Part shown: one piece after another, positions 25,961 to 36,297 of the stretch | Position numbering within the stretch: position 1 is the first letter of the stretch | Layout: the number at the start of each line of letters is the position of its first letter | Assembly (NCBI RefSeq): GCF_014534685.1 | Contig: NZ_JACVVX010000001.1 | Location: 946,501 to 1,010,500, forward strand | Direction: 5' to 3' | Origin: Oryzicola mucosus | Lineage (GTDB): Bacteria > Pseudomonadota > Alphaproteobacteria > Rhizobiales > Rhizobiaceae | DNA: 64,000 nt | The notes under the pieces: model-generated | What the model was told of the DNA's origin: nothing | Seen by the model: only the letters and a program-made list of their open reading frames with translations | Database searches by the model: none | Position numbers and translations under genes: made by a program

Positions 25961-28858
25961 ATGCGTTCTGAGGTTTCCTCATCGCTGGCGCTGGACAATG
26001 AAGGCTACGGCATCAAAAGCTTCGCCAGAAGGCAGGCCGGGCGCGCAGCCGGTCTGGCCCTGTTCGCGGCGGTCGCCTTCGGCCTTGCCGCGCTGGGCAC
26101 ATGGAATGTCGCCGACCCCAGTTTCAGCTATGCCACCGACAATCCCGTGACCAACGCCATGGGCTATCCCGGCGCTGTTTTCTCCGACCTGTTCATGCAG
26201 TTCTTCGGCCTCGCCGCGGTCGGCCTGTTCGTGCCCGCCGTCGCCTGGAGCTTTTTCCTGGCCACCGCGCGCGGCGTCGACAGCATGCCGAAACGCGGCA
26301 TCGCCTGGTTCCTGATGGGCGTTCTGGGCGCGGGCATCGCCGGTTGCATCACCCCCCCGCCGACCTGGCCGCTGCCGACAGGTCTCGGCGGTGTCTTCGG
26401 CGACATCGTGCTCAAGCTGCCGTCCATGTTCCTCGGCGGTTACCCCACCGGCGTTGCCGCGTGGGCCATCGCCATCGTGCTGGCCGGTCCCGTCCTGTTC
26501 CTGTTCGCCTATGCCTCGGGCCTGGTCTGGCGCCGCAACGGCTTTGCCCGGCAGGATGCCAAGTCCGAGCGCCAGCAGCGCGAGGAGGATCTCGCGACAC
26601 TGGACGAAGGCGAGGAAGACGACCGCGAGCGCTTTGTGGCGCTTGGCGTCATCACCCATTGGTGGCTGTCGGCCCGCGCCTGGATGCACCGCCGTGCTGT
26701 TCGCCGCCGCGAGCGCGAGGAGCAGGAATTCGGCCTGCCGGCCAAGCGCGAAAGCGCCTGGCGCCAGGCGGCCGAGCGCGTCGAATCGGCCGAACGCGAC
26801 GAAGCGCGCATCGAAACCCGCGTGACGGAAGCAGGCCGGGCCCGGGTCGAGCCCGAATTCTTCGCTGCCATCGTGGCGGATCACCGTGTTGCCGACCACC
26901 GCGCCGTTGCCCCGCATGAGCCCGCTTATCACGCCGCCTATGACACCCCGAACAGCGCCAGCGCGTTCGAGGAGGACGAAGACGACGCCGTCGACGTTCC
27001 GCCCGTCTTCGTCGAACCGCGCCGCTCGCCCATCGGGCCGAACACGCGCGTCCAGAATTTCCGCTCGCCGTCGCGCTCATCGCAGATGACCGAATGGAGT
27101 TCGCTGGAGCCGCAGTTGATGCCTGCCGAGCCGGAAGCGCCGACGCCGCCCGCCTTCGAGCCGGACTTCGATGAGCCCGTCTTTGAAACTGCACCACCGG
27201 CAGCGCCCGTCCACACGGCGTCGCCCGTGCCCCAGCCCTCGGCCCGCGTCGCCACCCCGGCGCCGCGCCCCGCGCCGGCTGCCCGCGTGCTGCGCGAGCC
27301 TGCCGCCCCGCTGGTCGGCGCCAACGGCTTCGAGATGCCGTCGCTGCAGTTCCTGTCCGAGCCGAAGAACGTCGCCCGCGACCCCAGCCTGTCACAGGAG
27401 GCGCTGGAGGCGAATGCGCGCCGGCTGGAAGGCGTGCTGGAGGATTTCGGCGTCAAGGGCGAGATCATCCACGTCCGCCCCGGCCCTGTGGTCACGCTTT
27501 ACGAACTCGAGCCCGCGCCCGGCATCAAGTCGAGCCGCGTCATCGGTCTGGCCGACGACATCGCGCGCTCGATGTCAGCCATCGCCGCCCGCGTCGCCGT
27601 GGTGCCCGGCCGCAACGCCATCGGCATCGAACTGCCCAATGTGCGCCGCGAGACCGTCTACCTCCGCGAAATCCTCGCCAGCAAGGATTTCGAGAACACC
27701 AAGGCCAAGCTCGCGCTCGCGCTCGGCAAGACCATCAATGGCGAGGCCGTCATCGTCGACATCGCCAAGATGCCTCACGTCCTGGTTGCCGGAACCACCG
27801 GTTCGGGCAAGTCGGTGGCGATCAACACCATGATCCTGTCGCTGCTCTACCGCATGACGCCGGAACAGTGCCGCCTGATCATGATCGACCCGAAAATGCT
27901 GGAACTGTCGGTCTATGACGGCATTCCGCATCTACTGACCCCCGTCGTCACCGACCCGAAGAAGGCCGTCGTCGCGCTCAAATGGACGGTGCGCGAGATG
28001 GAAGACCGCTATCGCAAGATGGCCAAGGTCGGCGTCCGCAACATCGATGGCTTCAACGCGCGTGTGCTGCAGGCCGAAAAGAGCGGCGAGAAGATCACCC
28101 GCACGGTGCAGACCGGCTTTGACCGGCAGACCGGCGAGGCGGTCTACGAATCCGAGGATCTCGATCTGGCGCCGCTGCCCTATATCGTCGTCATCATCGA
28201 TGAAATGGCCGATCTGATGATGGTCGCCGGCAAGGATATCGAGGGCGCCGTCCAGCGCCTGGCGCAGATGGCGCGCGCCGCCGGCATCCATGTCATCATG
28301 GCCACGCAGCGCCCATCGGTGGACGTCATCACCGGCACGATCAAGGCCAACTTCCCCACCCGCATGTCCTTCCAGGTGACGTCGAAGATCGACAGCCGAA
28401 CCATCTTGGGCGAGCAGGGCGCCGAACAGCTGCTCGGCATGGGCGACATGCTCTATATGGCAGGCGGTGGCCGCATCCAGCGCGTCCACGGCCCGTTCGT
28501 GGCCGACGAGGAGGTCGAGAAGATCGTCGGCCACCTCAAGCTGCAGGGCGTGCCGGAATATCTCGACGCGATCACCGAGGACGACGAGGAAGACGACGAC
28601 GAGCCCTCCGGCAAGGGCGGAAGCGGTGGCGGCGGTTCCGGCAATTTCGAGGATTCCGACGATCCCTACGACCAGGCGGTGGCGGTGGTGCTGCGCGACG
28701 GCAAGGCCTCGACCTCCTACATCCAGCGCCGCCTCGGCATCGGCTACAACCGCGCCGCCTCGATCATCGAGCGGATGGAGCAGGAGGGCATCGTCGGTGC
28801 GGCCAACCACGCCGGCAAGCGCGAGATCCTGGTGCCGACCGAAGACGACAAGATGTGA
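25961..28858 (+). CDS. ftsK: DNA translocase FtsK
   Basis: The 965-residue protein moves the chromosome terminus through the closing septum and helps resolve dimers. It has four or five N-terminal TM segments (about residues 25-190), a long Pro/Ala/Glu-rich linker (about 200-450), the motor domain with Walker A ending at K617 ([13 protein letters not shown]), Walker B around [15 protein letters not shown] and [12 protein letters not shown], an acidic Gly/Ser spacer, and the C-terminal gamma winged helix ([29 protein letters not shown]) that reads the orienting KOPS sites. Length and order are normal for Rhizobiales. It is followed by lolA and xth on the same strand. Confidence 0.96.
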   Translation: MRSEVSSSLALDNEGYGIKSFARRQAGRAAGLALFAAVAFGLAALGTWNVADPSFSYATDNPVTNAMGYPGAVFSDLFMQFFGLAAVGLFVPAVAWSFFLATARGVDSMPKRGIAWFLMGVLGAGIAGCITPPPTWPLPTGLGGVFGDIVLKLPSMFLGGYPTGVAAWAIAIVLAGPVLFLFAYASGLVWRRNGFARQDAKSERQQREEDLATLDEGEEDDRERFVALGVITHWWLSARAWMHRRAVRRREREEQEFGLPAKRESAWRQAAERVESAERDEARIETRVTEAGRARVEPEFFAAIVADHRVADHRAVAPHEPAYHAAYDTPNSASAFEEDEDDAVDVPPVFVEPRRSPIGPNTRVQNFRSPSRSSQMTEWSSLEPQLMPAEPEAPTPPAFEPDFDEPVFETAPPAAPVHTASPVPQPSARVATPAPRPAPAARVLREPAAPLVGANGFEMPSLQFLSEPKNVARDPSLSQEALEANARRLEGVLEDFGVKGEIIHVRPGPVVTLYELEPAPGIKSSRVIGLADDIARSMSAIAARVAVVPGRNAIGIELPNVRRETVYLREILASKDFENTKAKLALALGKTINGEAVIVDIAKMPHVLVAGTTGSGKSVAINTMILSLLYRMTPEQCRLIMIDPKMLELSVYDGIPHLLTPVVTDPKKAVVALKWTVREMEDRYRKMAKVGVRNIDGFNARVLQAEKSGEKITRTVQTGFDRQTGEAVYESEDLDLAPLPYIVVIIDEMADLMMVAGKDIEGAVQRLAQMARAAGIHVIMATQRPSVDVITGTIKANFPTRMSFQVTSKIDSRTILGEQGAEQLLGMGDMLYMAGGGRIQRVHGPFVADEEVEKIVGHLKLQGVPEYLDAITEDDEEDDDEPSGKGGSGGGGSGNFEDSDDPYDQAVAVVLRDGKASTSYIQRRLGIGYNRAASIIERMEQEGIVGAANHAGKREILVPTEDDKM

Positions 28859-28969
28859 CGGTTCGGGAACCCGGAATGCCGCATCGCGGTTATCGGGAAC
28901 CCGTCGTCAAACTTCAGCCCCAGTGCGGATGCACACCGTACCAGACCTGAATAGATTGGAAGCACGAAC

Positions 28970-29665
28970 ATGACCAAAGATCTGAACACAGCGATCCAGG
29001 GTTTTGCCCCCACCCGCCGCCAGGTTCTGGGCTTTGGCGCGGCGCTGTTCGGCACCGCCGCTCTCAATGCCGTCCCCGGCTTGAACCTTCTCGCCCACGC
29101 CCAGGCCGCCGTCGACCCGTCGGGAGCTGCGCAGAAGATCGCCGACCATTTCTCCGGCGTGAAGTCGATGACGGGCGAATTCGTGCAGTTCGGCCCGCGC
29201 GGCGACCAGACGGAAGGCAAGTTCTTCCTCGAGCGGCCGGGCAAGATCCGCTTCAACTACACCGGCTCGCAGAATTTCCGCGTCATCTCCGACGGCCAGT
29301 CGGTCGTCATCCTCAATCAGAAGATGCGCACCTCCGACCTTTATCCGCTGTCGAAGACGCCGCTGAAGCTTCTGCTGGACGAGCGCATCGACCTGTCCGG
29401 CAACAAGGTCGTCGGTGTCGACCAGCGCAGCGACCTGACCACCATCAAGCTCGCCGACCGCCAGATGTTCGGCAACTCGACCATCACCATGATGTTCGAT
29501 CCCAAATCCTACGATCTGCGCCAGTGGACCATCACCGACGCGCAGGGCAAGGACACGACGGTGATGATCTTCAACACCCAGGAAGGCGTCCGCTTCGCGC
29601 CCGACACCTTCGCCATCGACTACACCCAGAACCGCAAGTGGAACGAGCAGAAGAAGAGCGATTGA
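28970..29665 (+). CDS. lolA: Outer membrane lipoprotein carrier protein LolA
   Basis: The 231-residue periplasmic chaperone carries lipoproteins released by LolCDE to the outer membrane. The N-terminus has a signal with twin Arg (TRRQVLGFGAALFG), so Tat export is possible. The mature part matches LolA: VKSMTGEFVQFGPRGDQTEGKF, RPGKIRFNYTG, ISDGQSVVI, PLKLLLDE and MFDPKSYDLRQWTITDAQG. It follows ftsK by 111 bases, as in other alphaproteobacteria, and a good terminator follows it. Confidence 0.93.
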   Translation: MTKDLNTAIQGFAPTRRQVLGFGAALFGTAALNAVPGLNLLAHAQAAVDPSGAAQKIADHFSGVKSMTGEFVQFGPRGDQTEGKFFLERPGKIRFNYTGSQNFRVISDGQSVVILNQKMRTSDLYPLSKTPLKLLLDERIDLSGNKVVGVDQRSDLTTIKLADRQMFGNSTITMMFDPKSYDLRQWTITDAQGKDTTVMIFNTQEGVRFAPDTFAIDYTQNRKWNEQKKSD

Positions 29666-29692
29666 TTCTGCGGTAAAAATACCTCCGGGAAG

Positions 29693-29716
29693 AAGGGGCC
29701 TCAGCGCCCCTTTTTT
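29693..29716 (+). terminator. Intrinsic terminator after lolA
   Basis: The stem AAGGGGC/GCCCCTT with a 6-base loop runs into a T-tract, 27 bases after the lolA stop. Confidence 0.85.
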
Positions 29717-29851
29717 CCTGAGCCGTCTGCTCCCGGCGTTGCGCGACGACGGCCGGATAGCCGCTCCAAAACAGGTCATAACCCGAGGCCTGCTCTTGTC
29801 TTTGCTAGCCGCGGCTGGCAGTTTCCCGGCGCATAAAAAGCCGGAACATTC

Positions 29852-30658
29852 ATGACCTTCACCATTGCCACCTGGAACATCAATTCCGTCCGCCTGCGCA
29901 TGCCCCTGGTCGAGCGCTTCCTGCAGGAGCAGGCGCCCGATATCCTATGCCTGCAGGAGACCAAGTGCCCGGACGACCAGTTCCCCTCCGCGCCGCTGCG
30001 CAAGCTGGGCTACGAGCACATCGCCATCCACGGCCAGAAGGGCTATCACGGCGTCGCCACCATCGCGAAGCGGCCGCTGGAGATCGTCGAGAAGCGGCGT
30101 TTCTGCGAGATCGAGGACAGCCGGCATCTCTCGGTGCGGTTTTCGGCCGGTGGCCGGCTCTTGATGCTGCACAATTTCTACGTGCCGGCCGGCGGCGACG
30201 AGCCGAATGTCGAGATCAACCCGAAATTCAGGCACAAGCTCGGTTTCGTCTCAGAGATGCATGCCATCCGCGCCGAGCATGACGATGCGTCCGGCTCCAT
30301 CCTGGTCGGCGACCTCAACATTGCGCCGCTCGAACACGACGTCTGGTCGCACAAGCAGTTGCTCAACGTCGTCAGCCACACGCCGGTCGAGACGACCAGT
30401 TTCGAGGCGATGCGCGAGGCGTCGGGCTGGGTCGACCTGATGCGCCTCAACATTCCCTACGAGCAGAAGATCTACACCTGGTGGAGCTACCGCGCCAAGG
30501 ATTGGGAACTGTCCAACCGCGGCCGCCGCCTCGACCATGTCTGGTCCTCGCCCAACCTCGTGCCGCAGTTCACCGGCTACGACATCCTGCGCGAGGCGCG
30601 CGGCTGGGAACGCCCTTCCGACCACGTGCCGGTCATCGCGAAATTCGATTTCGAATAG
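29852..30658 (+). CDS. xth: Exodeoxyribonuclease III
   Basis: The 268-residue enzyme has the fold of AP endonuclease/exonuclease III. It shows the opening IATWNINSVRLR, the metal-binding Glu in LCLQETKCPDDQF, the central NFYVPAGGDE, the catalytic VGDLNIAP and the C-terminal RRLDHVWSS and SDHVPVIAKFDF with the catalytic His. It removes 3' blocking groups and cuts at abasic sites in base excision repair. Length and motifs are complete. It ends 7 bases before the convergent cyclic-nucleotide-binding gene. Confidence 0.95.
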   Translation: MTFTIATWNINSVRLRMPLVERFLQEQAPDILCLQETKCPDDQFPSAPLRKLGYEHIAIHGQKGYHGVATIAKRPLEIVEKRRFCEIEDSRHLSVRFSAGGRLLMLHNFYVPAGGDEPNVEINPKFRHKLGFVSEMHAIRAEHDDASGSILVGDLNIAPLEHDVWSHKQLLNVVSHTPVETTSFEAMREASGWVDLMRLNIPYEQKIYTWWSYRAKDWELSNRGRRLDHVWSSPNLVPQFTGYDILREARGWERPSDHVPVIAKFDFE

Positions 30659-30664
30659 ACGGGC

Positions 30665-31114
30665 TCAGTTCTCGAAGCGCGACGCCACGCCCTCGATCTG
30701 GCCGATCAGGGCCTGGATGTCCTCGATGATGCGCGCGCGCAGCATGCCGGCGACATCGGGATATTCTTCCAGGATGCGCCTGAACATCTTGCGGCTGAGC
30801 CGCAGCACTTCCGAATCCTCGGCGGAGACGGCGCTGGTCATGCGCCTGGTGTCGGCGATCAAGGCCATCTCGCCCAACAGCGCGCCCGGTCCCGCCGATT
30901 TGACCACCTCGCCGCCGTTCTCGCGGAACAGGTTGACGCGTCCGCGCACCACCACATAGGCGGTCTCGGCCTCGTCGTCTTCGAGATAGAGCTTGCGCCC
31001 GGCGGGGAGGGCGACGCTTTCGGCGCCGAAGGCGAGCAGGCGCAGTTGCTCGGGCGTGAAGTCTTCGAAAAGCTTCACGCCGGACAGGATGCGGATATCG
31101 TCATCCAGCGCCAT
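30665..31114 (-). CDS. Cyclic nucleotide-binding domain protein without DNA-binding domain
   Basis: The 149-residue protein is a single CRP-like sensor domain (about residues 12-125). It has the beta-roll LEDDEAETAYVVVRGRVNLF and the phosphate-binding-cassette region GPGALLGEMALIADTRRMTSAVSAEDSEVLRL, then a helical tail IIEDIQALIGQIEGVASRF. There is no helix-turn-helix, so it is not a classical Crp/Fnr regulator; it may act by protein contact. The family's Arg of the cassette is present in TRRMTS. I used the ATG at 31114. It lies downstream of cenR on the same strand with a gap of about 210 bases, so they may form one transcript. Confidence 0.85.
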   Translation of the reverse strand: MALDDDIRILSGVKLFEDFTPEQLRLLAFGAESVALPAGRKLYLEDDEAETAYVVVRGRVNLFRENGGEVVKSAGPGALLGEMALIADTRRMTSAVSAEDSEVLRLSRKMFRRILEEYPDVAGMLRARIIEDIQALIGQIEGVASRFEN

Positions 31115-31327
31115 TGCGTCCCCGACTTCCCAGCCCGCATTTCTCCCGGCCCGGGTCCGATCATTGACCGGCAAAGCTTCCCTGCCAAGCCGCCCGCTGA
31201 TCCACTCTGCTCCCTTATGCACCGACAATTCTCGACAAACCGTTGCCGGCTTTCCGATCCGATGCATGACGCCCCGGCAAAATCCCCTCTCGCCAAGGCT
31301 CTCAAGCAGCGTCACCCCGCGAAGCAG

Positions 31328-32011
31328 TCAGGGGACGAGCTTGTATCCGCCGCTTTCTGTCACAAGAATTTCGGCATTGGAAGGATCGCGTTCGATCTTC
31401 TGGCGCAGACGATAGACGTGGGTCTCCAGCGTATGGGTGGTGACGCCGGAATTATAGCCCCAGACCTCCTCCAGAAGGATGTCGCGGGTCACCACGCGCT
31501 GCTCGGCGCGGTAGAGATACTTGATGATCGACGCCTCTTTCTCGGTCAGCCGCACCTTGCCGCCGCGCTGGTCCAGCAACAGCTTCTGGCTCGGCTTGAA
31601 GGTGTAGGGGCCGACGGAGAAGGTGGCGTCCTCGCTCTGCTCGTGCTGGCGCAGCTGCGCGCGGATGCGCGCCAGAAGCACGGCGAAGCGGAACGGCTTT
31701 GCCACATAATCGTTGGCGCCGGCTTCGAGCCCCAGGATCGTGTCGGAATCGGTGTCGTGCCCGGTCAGCATGATGATCGGCGAGCGATAGCCGCCCTTGC
31801 GCAGCATCTTGACCGCCTCGCGGCCGTCCATATCCGGCAGGCCGACATCCATGATCAGAAGATCGATCGCCCCGCTGCGCGCGACGGCGACGCCCTTGGT
31901 CGCGGTCGATTCCTGCAGCACGTCGAATTCCTCGTACATGGCAAGCTGCTCGACCAGCGTCTCGCGCAGGTCGTCATCGTCGTCGACGATCAGGATGGTC
32001 CGTGAGGTCAT
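31328..32011 (-). CDS. cenR: OmpR-type response regulator, CenR family
   Basis: The 227-residue regulator has a receiver domain (acidic pocket VDDDDDLRETL, phospho-acceptor Asp in LLIMDVGLPDMDG, Lys in VAKPF) and a C-terminal winged helix (TEKEASIIKYLYRAEQRVVTRDILLEEVWGY, HTLETHVYRLRQKIE). The N-terminus RTILIVDDDDDLRETLVEQLAMYEEF is the hallmark of CenR, the alphaproteobacterial regulator of the CenK-CenR system that governs cell envelope integrity. The start at 32011 is the ATG before TSRTIL. No kinase gene is adjacent, which is usual for this locus. It is divergent from an L,D-transpeptidase gene, itself a plausible envelope target. Confidence 0.85.
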   Translation of the reverse strand: MTSRTILIVDDDDDLRETLVEQLAMYEEFDVLQESTATKGVAVARSGAIDLLIMDVGLPDMDGREAVKMLRKGGYRSPIIMLTGHDTDSDTILGLEAGANDYVAKPFRFAVLLARIRAQLRQHEQSEDATFSVGPYTFKPSQKLLLDQRGGKVRLTEKEASIIKYLYRAEQRVVTRDILLEEVWGYNSGVTTHTLETHVYRLRQKIERDPSNAEILVTESGGYKLVP

Positions 32012-32096
32012 GATACAATCCGTTGTTTTGAAATGAATAATTCTGTTGACCGTGGCCCTTTTATGCGGAACCTGAGAAACAAAACAGCAGATCACG

Positions 32097-32690
32097 GTGA
32101 TTTGTTCCCTCGTGAGAGCATACAGCAAAAAACCCGGACGCAATGCGGCAGGCCCTGTTTTCCGAACAGGTCTTTCCGCGCTCGTGGTCCGCGCCCGTCC
32201 CGGCCACCCCACCCAAGGCCTGCTTAAGGCCGGCCACACCGTGTTTCCCTGCGCGCTGGGGCGCGGCGGCATCACGTCCAACAAGCGCGAAGGCGACGGC
32301 GGCACGCCGCTCGGCGCGATGCGGCTGATCTTAGGCTATGTCAGGCGCGACCACCTTGCGCCGAGCCCCTCGAAACTACAGCTGAAACCGATTGGCTCAT
32401 CACTCGGCTGGTGCGAGGTGCCCGACGACCGCAACTACAACCGCCCCGTCAGAATGCCCTATGCCGCCAGCCACGAGCGCATGCGCCGCGACGACAAGCT
32501 CTACGATGTCTGCATCGTGCTCGACTGGAATCTTTCGCCGCGACGGCGCGGCCGCGGCAGCGCCATTTTTTTCCACCTCGCCCGCCCCGGTTTTGAGCCG
32601 ACCGCCGGCTGCGTCGCGGTCACCGAACGCACGATGCAACGGCTCTTGCCGCATTTGAGGCGGCGGACGGTGATGAGGGTGGTGAGGTGA
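32097..32690 (+). CDS. L,D-transpeptidase (YkuD) family protein
   Basis: The protein of up to 197 residues has the YkuD catalytic pattern FHLARPGFEPTAGCVAVTE, with the active-site His and Cys. Before it are the family motifs FPCALGRGGITSNKREGDGGTPLG and RMPYAASHERM. Such enzymes cross-link peptidoglycan or attach proteins to it in the periplasm. No signal peptide is obvious, and the start is uncertain: the GTG at 32097 has no clear ribosome-binding site and a later start near VVRARPG is possible. It is divergent from cenR. Its 3' end borders the AT-rich two-gene module. Confidence 0.8.
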   Translation: MICSLVRAYSKKPGRNAAGPVFRTGLSALVVRARPGHPTQGLLKAGHTVFPCALGRGGITSNKREGDGGTPLGAMRLILGYVRRDHLAPSPSKLQLKPIGSSLGWCEVPDDRNYNRPVRMPYAASHERMRRDDKLYDVCIVLDWNLSPRRRGRGSAIFFHLARPGFEPTAGCVAVTERTMQRLLPHLRRRTVMRVVR

Positions 32691-32828
32691 GGTGATTGGG
32701 TGGGCTCGGTCGTGGCGATGCCGAGACACGACCCCGTTGTCGTCGTTCGTAGAGCTTCTGACGCGACCCAAATCCCCCGTTCGTTCGTTGGGCTTGCAGG
32801 GATACTAATGCGGCCCTTTTTGGCGCAT

Positions 32829-33821
32829 TCAGCGCTTCAAGCAATAGTCGATAATTTCGGTGAAGCCCGCTTCTTCCCGGGTCATCCTCGCTTCCAGATC
32901 GTTCAAGTGTACGACGCTGGGCAGGTCATCGGTCGCAGATATTTCCATAGTAAATTCTGCGTTGTAACGCTTGCCGACCCTTGAAAGTTCGGTACTGAGC
33001 TGGCTTAGAATGTCGTCCCTTAATAGAAGTTGGTTGCGCCGGAACCGGATCAACCGATAACAATCGAAAAAGTCGGAGCGCTTGGAAGAGTCAAATTTCC
33101 TGCCGTTCCAACCAGTGGCTCGCGTGGAACGGTACAGAGCGCGATCTTGCGCATCTAGCCAGACGCTGAAATCAAAATGGTTGGTTGGGTTCGGGTTCTC
33201 GTGCGTGGCCTGAGGCTGGAAGTCGGTCACTACAAATTGGTGCCTATCTATGACAGCTAAAATCCGGTTTTGTGAAGAAAGCATGCGTTTGAATGATCTG
33301 GGTAACACAAAGCACATCACTTTGGCCGAATCCAGAATCCGTATTTCTCTGGGAACCTCTTCGTCGTCTTGATCAAAATGCCTCACGGTCCGTTTTGGCA
33401 CCCACTGGATATGCTTGCCAAAGAGATGCGCGACGCCGCTTGAGCTAAACGAAGCTATGTGAATGTTATGATGCTGCGCGTCATCCTTTAGGCAATAGTG
33501 AGCTTTACCGAACCAGATAAGCGATTGAGCGATGTCCTCCACCCATTCACGAATTGTTCTGTCGATAGGATGGGGTCCGTATCTAGTTTGGACATTGGAG
33601 AGCAATCGCTCCGTCAGCTTTTCGTCGCTTGAAGAAATATCGAATAATCTTTCGCGATGTCGATTAGCATAGTTAAAAATAACAGCGAAATCTTCGTCAA
33701 ACATTCGTTGATTAAAGCTCGGTCTGTATTCTTCGCATTTGAAGAATAGCCGATCAAGAAAGCTACGACGCGCGTCACCGAAGCGATGATACTGCGAAGG
33801 CTCTGCTCTATATATCTTCAC
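32829..33821 (-). CDS. Protein of unknown function, soluble partner of the two-gene AT-rich module
   Basis: I do not recognise this protein of about 330 residues. It is soluble by sequence, rich in Arg, Asp and Phe, with no signal peptide, TM segment, P-loop, HTH or known nuclease motif that I can see. Notable parts are FGDARRSFLDRLFFKCEEYRP near the N-terminus, IREWVEDIAQSLIWFGKAHYC, and a basic C-terminal third (IRFRRNQLLLRDDILSQL). The start is probably the GTG at 33821 with GAGGG 5 bases upstream; a GTG at 33827 is the alternative. It overlaps the end of the upstream membrane gene, so translation is coupled and the two products likely act together. Base composition is far below the neighbours, indicating transfer. 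Confidence 0.7.
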   Translation of the reverse strand: MKIYRAEPSQYHRFGDARRSFLDRLFFKCEEYRPSFNQRMFDEDFAVIFNYANRHRERLFDISSSDEKLTERLLSNVQTRYGPHPIDRTIREWVEDIAQSLIWFGKAHYCLKDDAQHHNIHIASFSSSGVAHLFGKHIQWVPKRTVRHFDQDDEEVPREIRILDSAKVMCFVLPRSFKRMLSSQNRILAVIDRHQFVVTDFQPQATHENPNPTNHFDFSVWLDAQDRALYRSTRATGWNGRKFDSSKRSDFFDCYRLIRFRRNQLLLRDDILSQLSTELSRVGKRYNAEFTMEISATDDLPSVVHLNDLEARMTREEAGFTEIIDYCLKR

Positions 33822-36297
33822 GGCCACCCTCTTCGCGTTCTTCGCGCAGCTTTCGGGTAAGACTTGTAATATGATAATCGATATTCATGCCCGTGGTATC
33901 GATGTTTGGCAAAACATGTCTTGCAAAAAAGAGATGAGACGCATCAGAATGCGATTGTAGGAATTCCCTTACGATCCTATTTGGATGCTCTGCTCCTTGC
34001 GCCATCCTCATTCGATCCCCAAACCCGTCATGTCGCGCGCGATGTTCGAACGACAATTTCCAGTTAATCCGAATTATCCCACGCGGCGATGCAGTCATGC
34101 TAAAGTTGCGCGGGCTAGACAGCAGTACCATTCGTTTAAGGTACTGTTGTCTGTCGGTTGCATGCGCGATCCAGTCATCAAATTTGGCCAGTGCACCCCG
34201 CGATAGTTCTTCCTCATCGAAGTATGCCCCGTAAAGGATGGCAAACCCCAGTACGGACGCCAAGTCATTGATAACTGTCGAAATGAGATGAAGTCTTAAC
34301 TCGTCATTAATCTCAAGCGCTGGATCTGAGAATTTCGAATCAGCAGCTAGAAAAGCGAGGGTCATAAACATAGGGAGAACTGCGTTAAGCTTATCTATGT
34401 CATTCTGCTCAAGCGCGCTTATGCATGCCTCGGCCAGCTCAAAATAAATCTGTCCAAAGTGATCAGGCAAATCGTCGTTGTGTTCAGGTTCGAAGATATG
34501 TCGGACCGTCGCCTCATTACCAAGCGCCGCAAGTGCATTGTTCCTCGACATTTTAATTTTCTTGGACAGCTCATCCACATTGGTAATTGGCAAAATGTAA
34601 CTTGCTTCCGTGTAATGCGTGAAACTACGATACCGCTCAAACAGCCCTGCTAGTTCGTCAAACCACAGTGGAAGTTTCCAATAGCTATGTAAGCTTGCCA
34701 GAATTACCTGCGTTGCCGCCTCTGACATCTTCAGTTTCGACAATGTGGCCGCGAAGCTCGGAATCATGTTCTGGTGGAAGTCGGAGACCTTCGGTAGGAT
34801 TTTTGTGTAATGCTGTAGTAGCTTTTGAACCACCAACTGTTGAACGTATTTCGGCTTGGACAGTCGATTTCCTTCTATCTCTCGCTCAAACTCAATACGC
34901 TCAACGATAAACGCAATTTCAATTTGTAGAAAAGTGGGCAGACTACGTAGAGAATTTTCGCTCCACTCATCCGCCTCGAAGAACCGTTGCAGTTCTTGCT
35001 CGAAGGTCAATATTCGGCGAAGAGTTTCTAGGCATAAATTACTCCCTAACGCAGCCCATGCATCAGCTATGCCAATCTTTGTTAAGGCTGAAGCACTTTT
35101 CGCTGAAGCGTCCTCCACCGTAAAAGCTTGTTCAATTATCTGCCTAAACCTCTCGAGCTCCCGCATGCCGATATCGAACTGAAATTGTGCTGCATAAGCG
35201 GAAACTCTAGTTGAGAAGCGACCAAGGAGTTCCAATGCAAGGTCAAAGTCTCTAACTCGAAACGCGAGTTCGATGTGGCCTGCTAACCGGTCGACAATTT
35301 CGTTTTCGAGCCATTGGTGGTCAGGTTTTTCCTCGACCATCATTTGCTGACTGCTTGTTCGCAGTGCCATAGACGTAGTGGTATCCCCAGCGAAGAACCA
35401 TTGCTTGTGCTTGCTTCGCCGCGGGAACCAGTAGCTTTCTTTGTCAATTTTGGGTTTTTGGTTAAGGTAGTGCAGAAGCAATGCAGTGTAGTCGCCAGTC
35501 AACGCAGGCAAACTATGGTCGAGATTCTCCGTGCTTACTCTAATCCGCTCGTCAATGTACGAGAGTTGCTCAAGCGCATGTCGCACAGACTTCGAATGAT
35601 GGTTGGCCAGCGTTACCGTATTTTTGCGGTTTGCCGCACCTTCGATGTGGCGCACAATGCTGGGGAGGACCTCGGTACGAATGAGCACATTGAGATCGAA
35701 GAAATTGAACAGTCTCTGGCCCAACGGAAACAGGGCCAGAGCACTCAACAAGGTCAAAACGGTTCCGACGATGTAGACAAATAGCCCGGGTTCAAAACCC
35801 AATGAAGGCAAAGCCGTCGCTGCCAAACAAAACATGGCTGCAAGCACCAAAACCCGGGAATAGACACTGCCAACTTGTTCATTGGTTAGCATGCGGATGA
35901 TGTCGCGGCGAATTTTGGTGTATCCAGCACTCAAAATGATGCCAATCGTCGCAAAGTATATCGAAAATATTGTAGTGAGTAGCTGAGCGTAAAGCCGTAG
36001 CTGATCAATATTGAACTTTTTGTTTCCAGCACTAAGTGGCGCAAGCCAAGACGGACTATTTCTCGCAAAATTTTCGGCAAAGATCAGCGCTGCTAGAACT
36101 AAAACGACCCAGAAAAGGCTTTTTATTCCGACCCATGCGAAAGAGCCAAAGATGTGAGCGTTTGCCTTAGCCTTGGCGACTGAGGCTCTATTTTTGTAGG
36201 CGTTACGCTCAAGGACAAACCCGATCCTTCCAAGTTGCGCTCGGAACTTCCAAAACCAGAGCTTTGAACCCAACCAGATTTTCAGCCGATCAATCAA
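33808..36297 (-). CDS. 829-residue four-TM membrane protein of unknown function, first gene of the AT-rich module
   Basis: I do not recognise the family. The N-terminal part has four hydrophobic segments (about residues 57-77, 104-125, 148-167 and 171-193), with charged loops such as YTKIRRDIIRMLTNEQ between the second and third. The remaining 630 residues look cytoplasmic and helical, with repeated Leu/Glu-rich helices (for example FRVRDFDLALELLGRF and ELERFRQIIEQAF) suggesting a helical-repeat scaffold. No ATPase, nuclease or kinase motif is visible. The start is TTG at 36297 with no clear ribosome-binding site; no earlier in-frame start exists before a stop. Lines I counted have 48 % GC, against about 70 % in the next gene. 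It overlaps the partner gene downstream. Confidence 0.7.
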   Translation of the reverse strand: MIDRLKIWLGSKLWFWKFRAQLGRIGFVLERNAYKNRASVAKAKANAHIFGSFAWVGIKSLFWVVLVLAALIFAENFARNSPSWLAPLSAGNKKFNIDQLRLYAQLLTTIFSIYFATIGIILSAGYTKIRRDIIRMLTNEQVGSVYSRVLVLAAMFCLAATALPSLGFEPGLFVYIVGTVLTLLSALALFPLGQRLFNFFDLNVLIRTEVLPSIVRHIEGAANRKNTVTLANHHSKSVRHALEQLSYIDERIRVSTENLDHSLPALTGDYTALLLHYLNQKPKIDKESYWFPRRSKHKQWFFAGDTTTSMALRTSSQQMMVEEKPDHQWLENEIVDRLAGHIELAFRVRDFDLALELLGRFSTRVSAYAAQFQFDIGMRELERFRQIIEQAFTVEDASAKSASALTKIGIADAWAALGSNLCLETLRRILTFEQELQRFFEADEWSENSLRSLPTFLQIEIAFIVERIEFEREIEGNRLSKPKYVQQLVVQKLLQHYTKILPKVSDFHQNMIPSFAATLSKLKMSEAATQVILASLHSYWKLPLWFDELAGLFERYRSFTHYTEASYILPITNVDELSKKIKMSRNNALAALGNEATVRHIFEPEHNDDLPDHFGQIYFELAEACISALEQNDIDKLNAVLPMFMTLAFLAADSKFSDPALEINDELRLHLISTVINDLASVLGFAILYGAYFDEEELSRGALAKFDDWIAHATDRQQYLKRMVLLSSPRNFSMTASPRGIIRINWKLSFEHRARHDGFGDRMRMAQGAEHPNRIVREFLQSHSDASHLFFARHVLPNIDTTGMNIDYHITSLTRKLREEREEGGREDI

